Assembly (NCBI RefSeq): GCF_013416525.1
Contig: NZ_JACCEM010000004.1
Coordinates: 62,001-126,000, forward strand
Length of the DNA: 64,000 nucleotides
From: Parapusillimonas granuli
Lineage (GTDB): Bacteria > Pseudomonadota > Gammaproteobacteria > Burkholderiales > Burkholderiaceae_B
Reading direction: 5' to 3'
This document shows, one piece after another, positions 1 to 8,497 of the stretch; position 1 is the first letter of the stretch; every line of letters starts with the position of its first letter. Made by a program: the position numbers and the translations under genes. The notes beneath the pieces were generated by a model. That model ran no database searches. It was not told the origin of the DNA and saw nothing but the letters and a program-made list of their open reading frames with translations.

Positions 1-753
1 CTTGTCGTCGTCGGCGGGGAAGGCGCCCAGCCCCATCAGGGTGTTGGTGCAGGGCGCTCCGGACAGCCTCACCAGTTCGCGCAGTTCGGCGGCGGAGTCC
101 GACAGCACCACGCCGCCGCCCGAATAGATCATGGGTCGTTCGGCCGTCAGCAGCATTTGCACGGCTTTCTTGATCTGGCCCAGATGACCCTTGGTGACGG
201 GCGCATACGAGCGCATCTTCACTTCGCCGCGCTTGGGCGCGAACTTGCAGGTGGCGACGGTGATGTCCTTGGGAATGTCGACCAGCACCGGGCCCGGACG
301 CCCCGTCCTGGCGATGTAGAAGGCCCGGCGCATGGTCTCGGCCAGGTCTTTGATGTCGCGCACCAGGAAGTTGTGCTTGACGCAGGGCCGCGTGATGCCG
401 ACCGTGTCGCACTCCTGGAAGGCGTCCTCGCCGATGGCCTGGGTGGGCACCTGGCCGCTGATGATCACCATGGGAATGGAGTCCATGTAGGCGGTGGCGA
501 TGCCGGTGACCGCGTTGGTCAGGCCCGGGCCGCTGGTGACCAGCGCCACGCCTATCTTGTTCGACGAGCGCGAGTAGGCATCGGCCGCATGCACGGCGGC
601 CTGCTCGTGCCGAACGAGTATGTGCTTGAAATTGTCTTGCTTGTAGATTGCGTCGTAGATGTACAGTACCGCGCCGCCGGGGTAGCCAAACACATGGTCT
701 ACGCCTTCTTCGGCAAGGCAACGCACGACGATATCGGCGCCATTGAGTTCCAT
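1..753 (-). CDS. ilvB: Acetolactate synthase large subunit (5' part, runs off the window)
   Basis: First 251 residues of the ThDP-dependent enzyme that condenses two pyruvates to acetolactate, or pyruvate with 2-oxobutyrate, in branched-chain amino-acid synthesis. The N-terminus has the family's [10 protein letters not shown] segment and the ThDP-activating glutamate in [13 protein letters not shown] (Glu50), then [17 protein letters not shown], all standard for IlvB/IlvI. The start at 753 has a purine-rich AAAGGAA about 8 bases upstream and matches the family start (MELNG). An in-frame ATG at 831 would add 26 residues but has no convincing ribosome site. A leader of about 310 bases separates the gene from its promoter. 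The C-terminal half and the small subunit lie beyond base 1. The call is secure; IlvB and IlvI cannot be told apart here. Confidence 0.95.
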   Translation of the reverse strand, partial: MELNGADIVVRCLAEEGVDHVFGYPGGAVLYIYDAIYKQDNFKHILVRHEQAAVHAADAYSRSSNKIGVALVTSGPGLTNAVTGIATAYMDSIPMVIISGQVPTQAIGEDAFQECDTVGITRPCVKHNFLVRDIKDLAETMRRAFYIARTGRPGPVLVDIPKDITVATCKFAPKRGEVKMRSYAPVTKGHLGQIKKAVQMLLTAERPMIYSGGGVVLSDSAAELRELVRLSGAPCTNTLMGLGAFPADDDK

Positions 754-998
754 ATTGAAATTCCTTTCATGACCAGCGCTGTCACCCCGACCGGCCCTCG
801 AGGCCCGAGCCCACCCGGCAACCAGCAACATGACCTGGCGTTTTATGGCTCACGGAGCCATGCCACCCAGACACCTTACCGACCCGGATCGAACTCATCG
901 AATGTGCAGCGCGAGCGTTCACATGAACGCGGGAGGTAGAAACGGAAGCCTGGCATCGCACGCTTGTGGCGCGGCCAACAGCAAAGTATTACAGGCGC
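754..998 (-). other. Untranslated stretch between attenuator and ilvB
   Basis: This is the rest of the roughly 390-base gap between the lyase gene and the acetolactate synthase gene. I see no protein-like reading frame with a ribosome site. A GTG-started frame of about 34 codons beginning near the terminator contains a Thr-Leu-Leu-Leu run, but it has no ribosome site and is not convincing as a leader peptide. Confidence 0.4.
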
Positions 999-1067
999 AA
1001 AAAACCGGGCGGATAGCCCGGAACACGGTGCCTTGTGCGGCCCGCCCTGGATAGTCGAGCGGACCAA
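999..1067 (-). promoter_or_regulatory. Attenuator-like leader with intrinsic terminator upstream of ilvB
   Basis: On the minus strand a 6-bp GC stem CCGGGC/GCCCGG (1021-1016 with 1010-1005, loop of 5) is followed by six Ts (1004-999), a classic intrinsic terminator. It sits only about 45 bases after the predicted transcription start. Upstream, GGGCGGG (1047-1041) can pair with CCGCCC of the terminator (1012-1007), and the same segment can instead pair with GGTCCGC near the 5' end, so mutually exclusive folds are possible. No leader peptide rich in Leu, Ile or Val codons precedes the hairpin. It may also simply end transcripts of the lyase gene at 1146-2036. Confidence 0.5.
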
Positions 1068-1073
1068 GACGCT

Positions 1074-1102
1074 AATGTAGCGCGGAAGCGGGCCGGAATC
1101 AA
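1074..1102 (-). promoter_or_regulatory. Sigma-70 promoter for the ilv leader
   Basis: On the minus strand TTGATT (1102-1097) and TACATT (1079-1074) are separated by exactly 17 bases. A transcript would start near 1067, some 310 bases before the acetolactate synthase start codon. Position and spacing are seen directly; activity is inferred. Confidence 0.55.
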
Positions 1103-1145
1103 ATCGGCCGCCCCGGAGTTCCGCCGAGCGGCCCCGCCCCTGCGA

Positions 1146-2036
1146 TCAATCGAAGGTGGTGAGGCGCTTTTCCAGGGCGCGCATGTTGTCATAGTCCATG
1201 AGCTGCATGATGTCTTCGATGCCCACCAGCAGATCGGGGCGATCGGCCGGCCGGCCCGTGGCGATCACTTCCTGCATCACGCCCAAGGCCTGCCGCATGC
1301 CGTGGATGGCGGCGGCCGGCAGCATGCGGGGCAGGCTGATGCGCTTGACGCCGAGCTCCCGCAGCCTGGGCAGCGGGATCAATGGCGTGGTGGGGCGCGC
1401 GCGTATGCCGAAGCCCATGTTGATGCTCACGGGGATGCCGGCGGCGTCGACGATGCGCGCGATGTCTTCTTCGGTGCGCACCGCGTCGGGGAACAGCATG
1501 TCGGCGCCCGCCGCCGCGTATGCCTTGGCCCGCTTGACCGCGCCCTCGATGCCTTCCAGGGCGAGGGAGTCCGTGCGCGCGATGATCACGAAGTCGTCGT
1601 TGCGGCGCGCCAGGCAGGCGGCCTCGATCTTCTTGACCATTTCGGCCTGGCTGACGACGTCCTTGCCGGGCATGTGCCCGCAACGCTTCGGGCTTACCTG
1701 GTCTTCGAGATTGATGCCGGCCACGCCCGCCTCTTCGAACAGCCTGACGGTATGGAAGACGTTCACCGGATTGCCATAGCCGGTATCCGCGTCGGCCGTC
1801 AGCGGGATGGACACCGAACGCGCCAGGTTGCGGCAATGGTCGACGTTTTCCGCCAGGCCCATCACGCCGATGTCGGGCACGCCCAGCAGCGAATTGGACA
1901 GCGCGGCGCCGCTGGTGCAGGCGGTCTTGAAGCCCGCGGCTTCGACCAGCCGTATGCTGTAGCCATCGTAGACGCCGGGTGAAACGATGAAGGCTTCACT
2001 CTTCAGCAACGCCCGAAACTTGCTGGCACTATTCAT
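1146..2036 (-). CDS. Isocitrate lyase/PEP mutase superfamily C-C lyase (2-methylisocitrate or 2,3-dimethylmalate lyase type)
   Basis: A 296-residue TIM-barrel enzyme of the isocitrate lyase/PEP mutase superfamily. It carries the Mg-binding DADTGYG loop (residues 82-88), NLEDQ (109-113) and the gating loop KRCGH (117-121), whose Cys119 marks C-C lyases rather than PEP mutase. Family members split 2-methylisocitrate, 2,3-dimethylmalate or oxaloacetate, usually giving pyruvate or a similar keto acid plus a carboxylate. The gene is transcribed away from the AcnA-like gene. Its promoter carries the same 16-bp operator as the GntR gene 13 kb away, which ties it to the island. The substrate is not resolved; a 2-methylcitrate-cycle PrpB is less likely because no prpC or prpF is present here. 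Confidence 0.85.
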   Translation of the reverse strand: MNSASKFRALLKSEAFIVSPGVYDGYSIRLVEAAGFKTACTSGAALSNSLLGVPDIGVMGLAENVDHCRNLARSVSIPLTADADTGYGNPVNVFHTVRLFEEAGVAGINLEDQVSPKRCGHMPGKDVVSQAEMVKKIEAACLARRNDDFVIIARTDSLALEGIEGAVKRAKAYAAAGADMLFPDAVRTEEDIARIVDAAGIPVSINMGFGIRARPTTPLIPLPRLRELGVKRISLPRMLPAAAIHGMRQALGVMQEVIATGRPADRPDLLVGIEDIMQLMDYDNMRALEKRLTTFD

Positions 2037-2130
2037 TCTTGTTCATTCCCACAAAAGTAGACATACACGGCATTCATCGGCATGCCGCCGGTAAACGAGA
2101 ACCATGGAATGCCCTGCCTGAATGTCCGCA

Positions 2131-2165
2131 AGATTATCAACCATCTTCAAAAGTGTCAACTCTTT
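2131..2165 (-). promoter_or_regulatory. Promoter of the lyase gene with GntR-type operator
   Basis: Minus-strand TTGACA (2159-2154), a 17-base spacer and TAATCT (2136-2131). The -35 lies inside the imperfect palindrome AAAGTGTCAACTCTTT (2150-2165), which has the form AAAG-N-GT-NN-AC-N-CTTT. The identical 16 bases recur at 15555-15570 before the GntR gene. Confidence 0.7.
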
Positions 2166-2332
2166 AAGCCTGTTCAGCGCCAAGACCCACCGGATTGGAC
2201 AACTACCTTCCAGCCGCCTCCAACAAAGAACAACTCTTTGATAACATTGATTATATTTCTTGTATAACGCAGTTTTTGTGTTTCTGCTTCATTTTGCATC
2301 GGCAGGCGCCTATTATCACTATGACGACAAAC

Positions 2333-2363
2333 TGTTGACAATAACAAACAATCGTCATAATCT
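2333..2363 (+). promoter_or_regulatory. Promoter of the aconitase-like operon with operator core
   Basis: TTGACA (2335-2340), a 17-base spacer and TAATCT (2358-2363). The -35 is embedded in TGTTGACA (2333-2340), the core seen at the other island promoters. The start codon follows about 30 bases after the expected transcription start. The remaining DNA of this divergent 362-base gap (2037-2398) is AT-rich and shows no gene. Confidence 0.7.
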
Positions 2364-2398
2364 TGCAAGACACCCCATGCGCCGCAAAACCCATTGCC

Positions 2399-5119
2399 AT
2401 GCCAGAACAGATACAGATACGCCAGCAGTCCCTGCGCTACGCCGACATACAGGAAATCACCGCGGCATCCGGCCTCGACCTGGCCACTCTGCCGTACGTC
2501 ATACGCATCCTCCTCGAGAACCTCTGCCGCCACAAGGCCTGGGGCTCGAACATCACGGAAGGCGAAGTGGGCGCCCTGCTCAAGTGGAACGAACACATCG
2601 GCGCCGAATTGCCGCTGCATGTGGCCCGGGTCATTCTTCCCGACTCCAGCGGCCTGCCGGTGCTCCAGGACCTGGCCGCGCTGCGCGACGCCGTGGCGCG
2701 CCACAACGGCGACCCCGGCGCCGTCGACACGCGCATCCCCGTCGATCTGGTCGTGGACCACTCCCTGCAGGTGGACAACTGGGGGCATGCGAACGCCATG
2801 CCGCTCAATCTTCGGCGCGAATTCGAACGCAACCGCGAACGCTATGAATTCCTGAAGTGGGCCCAGCAGGCCTTCCGCGGCCTGCGCGTATTTCCGCCGG
2901 GAACCGGCATCATCCACCAGGTCAACCTGGAATACATCGCTTCCGTGGTCATGAAGGAGCAACGCCAAGACGGAACCTGGCTGTATCCGGACTTCGTGAT
3001 CGGCGGCGATTCCCACACCCCGATGGTCAACGCCCTTGGCGTGCTGGGCTGGGGCGTGGGCGGCATAGACGCCGAAGCGGCCTTGCTGGGCCATGCCTAC
3101 ACCTTTCCCATCCCGGAAGTCGTCGGCGTCCGGCTGGTCGGCGGCGTGGCGGCCCCCGCCTTGACGACGGACGCCGCCCTGCTCATCACCCAGGCTCTGC
3201 GCAAAGCGGGCGTCGCGGGCAGCATGGTCGAGTTCTTCGGCCCCGCGCTGCCGGCTCTGTCCGTGCAGGAACGCGCCACCATCGCCAACATGGCGCCCGA
3301 ATACGGCGCCACCTGCGGTTTCTTCCCGGTGGACGACCGAACGCTCGAATACCTGCGCAACTCGGGCCGCAAGCCCGAACACATAGAACTCATCGAAGCC
3401 TACTGCAAGGCCAACGGCCTGTTCCGGCCCTCGCCCGAGCACAGGCCGCAATACAGCCGCGTGCTGGAAATCGACCTGTCCGACGCAATGCCCTCCATGG
3501 CGGGGCCGCGCCGGCCGCAAGACCGCATGCCGATCGACGCCGTCGCCCGGGACTTCAAGCAACGCCTGGGCAAGCCGCTGTCCGAAGGCGGTTTCGGCGT
3601 GCCGGACATCGCGCCGCATCCGGCGTCCGCGCATCCGCGCGGCATCGGCGATCTTGGCCATGGGGCCGTGGTGCTCGCCGCGATCACCTCATGCACCAAC
3701 ACCTCCAACCCCAGCGTCATGCTCGCGGCGGGCCTGCTCGCCCGCAAGGCGGTGGAGCGCGGGCTCCAGGTGCCGCCCTGGGTCAAGACCTCGCTCGCGC
3801 CGGGTTCACGCACCGTCACGCGCTACCTGGGCGAAGCCGGCTTGCTGGAGCCACTGGCGCAGCTCGGCTTCCACCTGATCGGCTACGGCTGCACGACCTG
3901 CGGCGGGAAATCCGGCCCGCTGGACGAGGCCGTGGCGGCCCAGATCGAAAACAAAGGCCTCGTCGTCGCGGCCGCATTGTCGGGCAACCGCAATTTCGAA
4001 GGCCGCATACACAAGCTCATACGCGCCAACTACATCGGGGCGCCTCCGCTCGTCGTCGCCTACGCGCTGGCGGGAAGAATCGACATAGACTTCGACAGCG
4101 AGCCGCTGGGCCACGACCCGGACGGCAACGCCGTCCACCTGCGCGACGTCTGGCCGGCCCCGCAGGAGATCGCCGCGTTGCTGCCTTTGGCCAGCAAGCC
4201 CGAAACCTTCCAGGAAACCTACCTGGCCGAAGACCTCGATACGGAAATATGGCGCAACATGCGCGCGCCGGAAGGCCTCCTGTTCCCCTGGAACCCCGAC
4301 TCGCATTATCTGGTCGAGCCGCCCTTCTTCGAGCGGCTTCCAGACCGCGACGGGCTGGCGCGCCTGGCGCGCGGCCTGGAAGCCACGCGCGTGCTGGCCG
4401 CCTTCGGCGATTCTTTGACGACGGACCACATTTCCCCCGGCGGCGAGATTCCCGGCGATACGCCCGCGGGCCAGTACCTCCTGGCGGCCGGCATCGCGCC
4501 GCGCGACTTCAACAGCTACGTGGCGCGCCGCTGCAACCACCGAGTCATGACGCGCGCCACCTTCGCCAACATCCGCATCAAGAATCTGCTGGTGCCTGAA
4601 GTAGAAGGCGGCGTCACCCGGCATTTTCCCGACGGCGAGACGATGACGATCTTCGATGCCGCGATGCGCTACCAGCAGGAAGGACGCGGCGTCATCGTCC
4701 TGGCCGGCAAAGAGTACGGCACCGGCAGCAGCCGCGATTGGGCCGCGAAAGGGTCCGCCCTGCTGGGCATACGGGCCGTCATCGCCGAATCCTACGAGCG
4801 CATCCACCGCGCCAACCTGGTGGGCATGGGCATCCTGCCCCTGGCCTTTCTGGAAGGGCAAGGCTGGCGGCAGCTCGGCCTTGCCGGGAACGAATCCTTC
4901 CACTTCGAAAACGTCGAGGCGGGCGTCAGGGACGGAGCGCTCATCACCGTGGTCGCCCGGGACGGCGGCCGTGAAACTCGCTTCCAGGCCCGCCCTCAAG
5001 TGCTCACCGCGGCGGAACGCCATCTCATCGCCGAAGGCGGCATCCCCTCCAGCGTGCTGCGCGGCTTCCTGAACGACGCCGCCGAGGCGGGCGCCGCAAG
5101 CCGGGACTCGAACACCTAA
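2399..5119 (+). CDS. AcnA-like aconitate hydratase family protein
   Basis: A 906-residue monomeric [4Fe-4S] hydratase of the AcnA/IRP1 type. Cluster ligands are Cys432 (SCTNTSNP) and Cys498 and Cys501 (GCTTCGG). The swivel-domain loop YGTGSSRDWAAKG with the catalytic serine is kept. The loop usually reading SYGSRRGN...RGTFAN is here SYVARRCN...RATFAN, so several near-invariant positions are changed. The ATG at 2399 was chosen because it lies just downstream of the promoter and matches the family start; its ribosome site is weak. It leads an operon continuing 19 bases later with the amidohydrolase. It probably hydrates or isomerises a tricarboxylate or substituted dicarboxylate. Ordinary citrate aconitase duty is possible, but the catabolic context suggests a dedicated substrate. 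Confidence 0.88.
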   Translation: MPEQIQIRQQSLRYADIQEITAASGLDLATLPYVIRILLENLCRHKAWGSNITEGEVGALLKWNEHIGAELPLHVARVILPDSSGLPVLQDLAALRDAVARHNGDPGAVDTRIPVDLVVDHSLQVDNWGHANAMPLNLRREFERNRERYEFLKWAQQAFRGLRVFPPGTGIIHQVNLEYIASVVMKEQRQDGTWLYPDFVIGGDSHTPMVNALGVLGWGVGGIDAEAALLGHAYTFPIPEVVGVRLVGGVAAPALTTDAALLITQALRKAGVAGSMVEFFGPALPALSVQERATIANMAPEYGATCGFFPVDDRTLEYLRNSGRKPEHIELIEAYCKANGLFRPSPEHRPQYSRVLEIDLSDAMPSMAGPRRPQDRMPIDAVARDFKQRLGKPLSEGGFGVPDIAPHPASAHPRGIGDLGHGAVVLAAITSCTNTSNPSVMLAAGLLARKAVERGLQVPPWVKTSLAPGSRTVTRYLGEAGLLEPLAQLGFHLIGYGCTTCGGKSGPLDEAVAAQIENKGLVVAAALSGNRNFEGRIHKLIRANYIGAPPLVVAYALAGRIDIDFDSEPLGHDPDGNAVHLRDVWPAPQEIAALLPLASKPETFQETYLAEDLDTEIWRNMRAPEGLLFPWNPDSHYLVEPPFFERLPDRDGLARLARGLEATRVLAAFGDSLTTDHISPGGEIPGDTPAGQYLLAAGIAPRDFNSYVARRCNHRVMTRATFANIRIKNLLVPEVEGGVTRHFPDGETMTIFDAAMRYQQEGRGVIVLAGKEYGTGSSRDWAAKGSALLGIRAVIAESYERIHRANLVGMGILPLAFLEGQGWRQLGLAGNESFHFENVEAGVRDGALITVVARDGGRETRFQARPQVLTAAERHLIAEGGIPSSVLRGFLNDAAEAGAASRDSNT

Positions 5120-5138
5120 CGACACTCAAGACGACATC

Positions 5139-6509
5139 ATGGAACTGGACCTCGTACTGACCAACACCCAAATCATGCTGCCGAGCAAGGGGCTGACGCC
5201 GGGGCAGATCGGAATACACGACGGCCGCATCGCGGCCATCGCCGAGCCCGGCCTGGCCTTGCGGGCGAAGGAAACCATCGACTGCCAAGGGCTCTGGACG
5301 CTGCCCGGCGTGATCGATCCGCACGTGCATTTCGGCTTCGGCTCGCCCGAGACCGACTTCCAGACCGAATCGCGCTTCGCCGCGCTCGGAGGCACGACGA
5401 CCGTGCTGTCCTTCCATCGCTCGGCCGACATCCGCGAGTCCTTCGAGCCGGTCCGGGAACGCGCCGAACGCCAGAGCTGCATCGATTTCGGCTTCCATTT
5501 CGGCATCACGAGCCATCTGCACGTGGAGACCCTGCAAGAGATCTCCCGCCGCTTCGGCGTCCCTTCCTACAAGCTCTACATGATGTACAAGGGCGCCGCG
5601 GGCCTGTCCAAGGGCTTCACCGACATCGACGACGGCCTGCTGTTCGCCGCCCTGCGTGAAACCGCCAAGATTCCCGGCGCCGTGCTGGGCGTGCACTGCG
5701 AAAACGTCGAGGTGATCCCCTTGCTGCGCGACCCTTTGCGCGCCGCGGGGCGCGACGACCTGAAGGCATGGAATGAACAGAGCCCCGACTTCCTGGAGGC
5801 CGAGAACGTGCATCGCGTGTGCTATTTCGCCACCAAGACCGGCACCCCGGTGAACATCGTGCATCTGAGCAGCCGTGAAGCGCTGAACGAGGTGCGCCGC
5901 CACCGGCTCAGCCCCGATGCGCCGCCCATGTATGTCGAGACCTGCCCGCACTATCTTTTCCTGAACGACGAGTCCCCCGCCGGCACCTACGCCAAAGTCA
6001 ATCCGCCGGTGCGCGGGCAGGCCGACGTGGAAGCGATGTGGGAAGGCGTCCTGGACGGATCCGTCACCACCATAGGCTCAGACCACGTGCCGCGCAAGCG
6101 CGCAACCAAGGACAAGGACATCTGGGCGGCCAGCAATGGCTTTCCGGGCACGGGCATGATTCTGCCCATCCTGCTGCACGAAGGCTATCACAAGCGCCGG
6201 GTTCCGCTCGAGACCCTGGTCAAGGTGGCCAGCGAGAATTCCGCCCGGATCTACGGGATGCCGGGCAAGGGCAGCGTGGAAATCGGCAAAGACGCCGATC
6301 TCGTGATCGTCGACCCCGAACTCGAAAAAACGGTCGACCCGGCCACTCTCGAATCGAACTCGGACTATTCGCCGTATGAAGGGATGACGCTCAAGGGTTG
6401 GCCGGTGCGTACCCTGGTCCGCGGGCGCACCGTCGCGCTGGACGGCCGCATCACGGAAGAAGCAAGCAGATCACCCGGCGGACGCTTTCTGCGGCGCCTG
6501 CATCCCTGA
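5139..6509 (+). CDS. Dihydropyrimidinase/hydantoinase-type cyclic amidohydrolase
   Basis: A 456-residue metal-dependent amidohydrolase of the dihydroorotase/allantoinase/hydantoinase group. Binuclear metal ligands are visible: HVH (His62, His64), a carbamylatable lysine in SYKLYM (Lys145), VHCEN (His186), VHLSS (His242) and GSDH (Asp315). Enzymes of this family hydrolyse an amide bond in a cyclic ureide or imide. It lies 19 bases after the aconitase-like gene and 32 before the amidase gene, so the three are co-transcribed. With the downstream amidase the natural reading is ring opening, then removal of ammonia or a carbamoyl group. The exact ring cannot be assigned; standard pyrimidine degradation is unlikely because no dihydropyrimidine dehydrogenase is nearby. 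Confidence 0.85.
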   Translation: MELDLVLTNTQIMLPSKGLTPGQIGIHDGRIAAIAEPGLALRAKETIDCQGLWTLPGVIDPHVHFGFGSPETDFQTESRFAALGGTTTVLSFHRSADIRESFEPVRERAERQSCIDFGFHFGITSHLHVETLQEISRRFGVPSYKLYMMYKGAAGLSKGFTDIDDGLLFAALRETAKIPGAVLGVHCENVEVIPLLRDPLRAAGRDDLKAWNEQSPDFLEAENVHRVCYFATKTGTPVNIVHLSSREALNEVRRHRLSPDAPPMYVETCPHYLFLNDESPAGTYAKVNPPVRGQADVEAMWEGVLDGSVTTIGSDHVPRKRATKDKDIWAASNGFPGTGMILPILLHEGYHKRRVPLETLVKVASENSARIYGMPGKGSVEIGKDADLVIVDPELEKTVDPATLESNSDYSPYEGMTLKGWPVRTLVRGRTVALDGRITEEASRSPGGRFLRRLHP

Positions 6510-6541
6510 CACCCCCGAACTTTGATTCATTAGGAACAGAC

Positions 6542-7267
6542 ATGAGCGAAACCAAGAGAATTTGGGACGACTTCCTGACCGAACGCGACAAGCAGGTCTT
6601 CAAGGCCGCCGGCTACGGCAAGCGCGGCGGCTTCGGCAAGCGGCCGGCGCTATTCATCATCGACGTGCAATACAATTTTTGCGGCGACAAGCCCGAAGAC
6701 ATCCTGGAAGGCCTGAAGCAGTACCGCACGCATTGCGGCAAGGAAGCCTGGGATGCGGTGGCGCACATGGTGCCGCTGCTCGAACTGGCCCGCGAGAAAA
6801 ACATTCCCGTCTTCTACACGGAAAGCGGCCGGCGGCCCGACCTCCTGGACAGCGGCGTCCAGGTCGGCAAGAACCACCGGGGCACCGAGAAAACCGTGGT
6901 GGCGAATACCCACGCCACCGAAACCGTCGCTCCGCTGGCGCCGCGCCCGCAGGATATCCGGATCACCAAGCAGAAGCCGTCGTGCTTTTTCGGCACCATC
7001 TTCATGAGCCACCTGAATTTCCTGGACGTCGACACCTTGATCCTGGTGGGCTGCGCAACATCGGGTTGCCTGCGCGCGACCGCGGTGGATGCGTATTCGT
7101 ACAATTTCAAGGTGATCGTTCCCGAAGAAGCCTGCTTCGACCGCTTCCAGGCCAGCCATGCCGTGAACCTGTTCGATCTGAACTGCAAGTACGCGGACGT
7201 GATTCCCGCCGCCGAAGTCGCCGGCTACCTGCGCGATCTGCCGGCGCCCGGCGGCGGCGCGGCGTGA
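6542..7267 (+). CDS. Isochorismatase-family amidohydrolase (N-carbamoylsarcosine/maleamate amidase type)
   Basis: A 241-residue cysteine hydrolase. The catalytic triad is Asp41 (FIIDVQYNF), Lys145 (KQKPS) and Cys176 (GCATSGCLRATA). Relatives include N-carbamoylsarcosine amidase, maleamate amidase (NicF), ureidoacrylate amidase (RutB) and nicotinamidase, all of which release ammonia from a small amide or carbamoyl compound. The ATG at 6542 follows AGGAAC. A longer open frame reaches back into the amidohydrolase but lacks a ribosome site. Its place directly after a ring-opening amidohydrolase suggests it cleaves the product of that enzyme. Family is sure, substrate unknown. Confidence 0.85.
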   Translation: MSETKRIWDDFLTERDKQVFKAAGYGKRGGFGKRPALFIIDVQYNFCGDKPEDILEGLKQYRTHCGKEAWDAVAHMVPLLELAREKNIPVFYTESGRRPDLLDSGVQVGKNHRGTEKTVVANTHATETVAPLAPRPQDIRITKQKPSCFFGTIFMSHLNFLDVDTLILVGCATSGCLRATAVDAYSYNFKVIVPEEACFDRFQASHAVNLFDLNCKYADVIPAAEVAGYLRDLPAPGGGAA

Positions 7268-7292
7268 ACGGCCAGGCCGGAGGCTCCGCCCG

Positions 7293-8300
7293 ATGTCCGA
7301 CCAGACCGGCTCGATCAGCCCGCAACATACTCCGGTCTTTCTGCTGACGGGATTCCTCGGCAGCGGGAAGACCAGCCTCCTGAGCCGGCTGATACACCGG
7401 CCCGAATTCTCCGACACCGCGGTCATCATCAACGAGTTCGGGGAGGTCGGCCTGGACCACATGCTGGTGGATCGGTCCAGCGACGCCGACATCGTATTGC
7501 TGGACTCCGGATGCCTGTGCTGCGCCATGAGCGGATCCCTGCAGCACAGCCTGGAATCGCTCTATTACCGGCGCCTCCGGAAGGAGATCCCCCATTTCGA
7601 GCGCATCGTCATTGAGACCTCGGGGCTGGCCGATCCCGGCGCCGTCATCAACACCATAGGCGGGGATCCGGCGATCGCCCGACGTTTCCGGCTGGCGGGC
7701 GTCATCACCACGGTCGACGCCATCCATGGGCTGGACGCCATCGGCGCCTATCGCGAGGCGGCGGCCCAGCTCGCGGTCGCCGATCAGATCGTCCTCACCA
7801 AGACCGACCTGCTGGAAGACCCGGCGGCGGCGATGGACCTGCGCCGGGAGCTCGGCACCCGGAATCCCCATGCCGAAATCCAGATCGGACAAGCGCTCGA
7901 TGCGGCGGGAATCCGCCGGCTGTTCACGAGCGCCGAGACCCGGGCCCTTGAACCGGCCTCGGCCCATTCCGGCATGCGCAACCCCGCGCTGGGCCATATC
8001 TTCAAATACGGCATCACGGCACAGACTTTCCATCTGCGCAACCCTGTAAGCTGGCCGGCCTACGCCGACTGGGTCCACGCCATGCAGCGCCGCCACGGCG
8101 CATCGCTGCTGCGCGCCAAGGGCATTTTGCGCATGGAAGACGGCGATTTCTACGCCATACATGCCGTGCATCATCTCTTCAGTCCCCCGCTCAAGCTGCG
8201 GCGCGCCGTCGAAGGGCCCCAGCAAGGCGCGCTGGTCCTGATCACCGAGAACCTCAGCCGAGAGGAACTGGAGGAGACCGTCGCCCTGCTGCGGGGCTAA
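7293..8300 (+). CDS. CobW/COG0523-family GTPase, probable metallochaperone
   Basis: A 335-residue G3E GTPase. Walker A is GFLGSGKT (residues 20-27), the metal-binding CxCC motif is Cys74-Leu-Cys76-Cys77, and the NKxD-type motif reads TKTD. COG0523 proteins deliver zinc, cobalt or iron to partner enzymes, or help in their scarcity. It ends the first transcript of the island, 25 bases after the amidase, behind a good GGAGG. The obvious client is the binuclear-metal amidohydrolase encoded two genes upstream. That partnership is inferred from position only. The C-terminal CobW_C region is present, with a HLRNPVSWPAYADWV segment. Confidence 0.85.
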   Translation: MSDQTGSISPQHTPVFLLTGFLGSGKTSLLSRLIHRPEFSDTAVIINEFGEVGLDHMLVDRSSDADIVLLDSGCLCCAMSGSLQHSLESLYYRRLRKEIPHFERIVIETSGLADPGAVINTIGGDPAIARRFRLAGVITTVDAIHGLDAIGAYREAAAQLAVADQIVLTKTDLLEDPAAAMDLRRELGTRNPHAEIQIGQALDAAGIRRLFTSAETRALEPASAHSGMRNPALGHIFKYGITAQTFHLRNPVSWPAYADWVHAMQRRHGASLLRAKGILRMEDGDFYAIHAVHHLFSPPLKLRRAVEGPQQGALVLITENLSREELEETVALLRG

Positions 8301-8303
8301 GCC

Positions 8304-8326
8304 CTATTAATGTCAACAGTTAATAG
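8304..8326. promoter_or_regulatory. Operator copy inside a perfect 7-bp dyad
   Basis: CTATTAA (8304-8310) and TTAATAG (8320-8326) flank TGTCAACAG, the operator core of the island. The site starts just after the stop codon of the GTPase gene and is 98 bases upstream of the next core, a spacing that would allow cooperative or looped binding. Confidence 0.5.
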
Positions 8327-8408
8327 AGATCAGTTTTCATCGCCATGCTGAATAGCGCGGTATTTAGGGTAATCACCAAGCCAATTTCCCGATATAACCC
8401 CATACAAC

Positions 8409-8448
8409 TGTTGACATTTACTGACTCCACCAATACAGTGTCAACACT
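8409..8448 (+). promoter_or_regulatory. Promoter with two operator cores before the first Bug gene
   Basis: TTGACA (8411-8416), a 17-base spacer and TACAGT (8434-8439). One core TGTTGACA (8409-8416) covers the -35. A second, AGTGTCAACACT (8437-8448; arms AGTGT and ACACT), overlaps the -10 and start region. Core-to-core distance is about three helical turns. This splits the island into two transcripts. The rest of 8327-8408 holds no gene. Confidence 0.7.
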
Positions 8449-8497
8449 ATGCGGCGCAAAGCGCCGCCGCCCACATTCAATGCACAAGGAAGTCGCC

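Noticed and set aside
754-831. 26-residue N-terminal extension of acetolactate synthase from an in-frame ATG at 831
   Set aside because: The upstream ATG has no good ribosome site, while the one at 753 has AAAGGAA and matches the family start.
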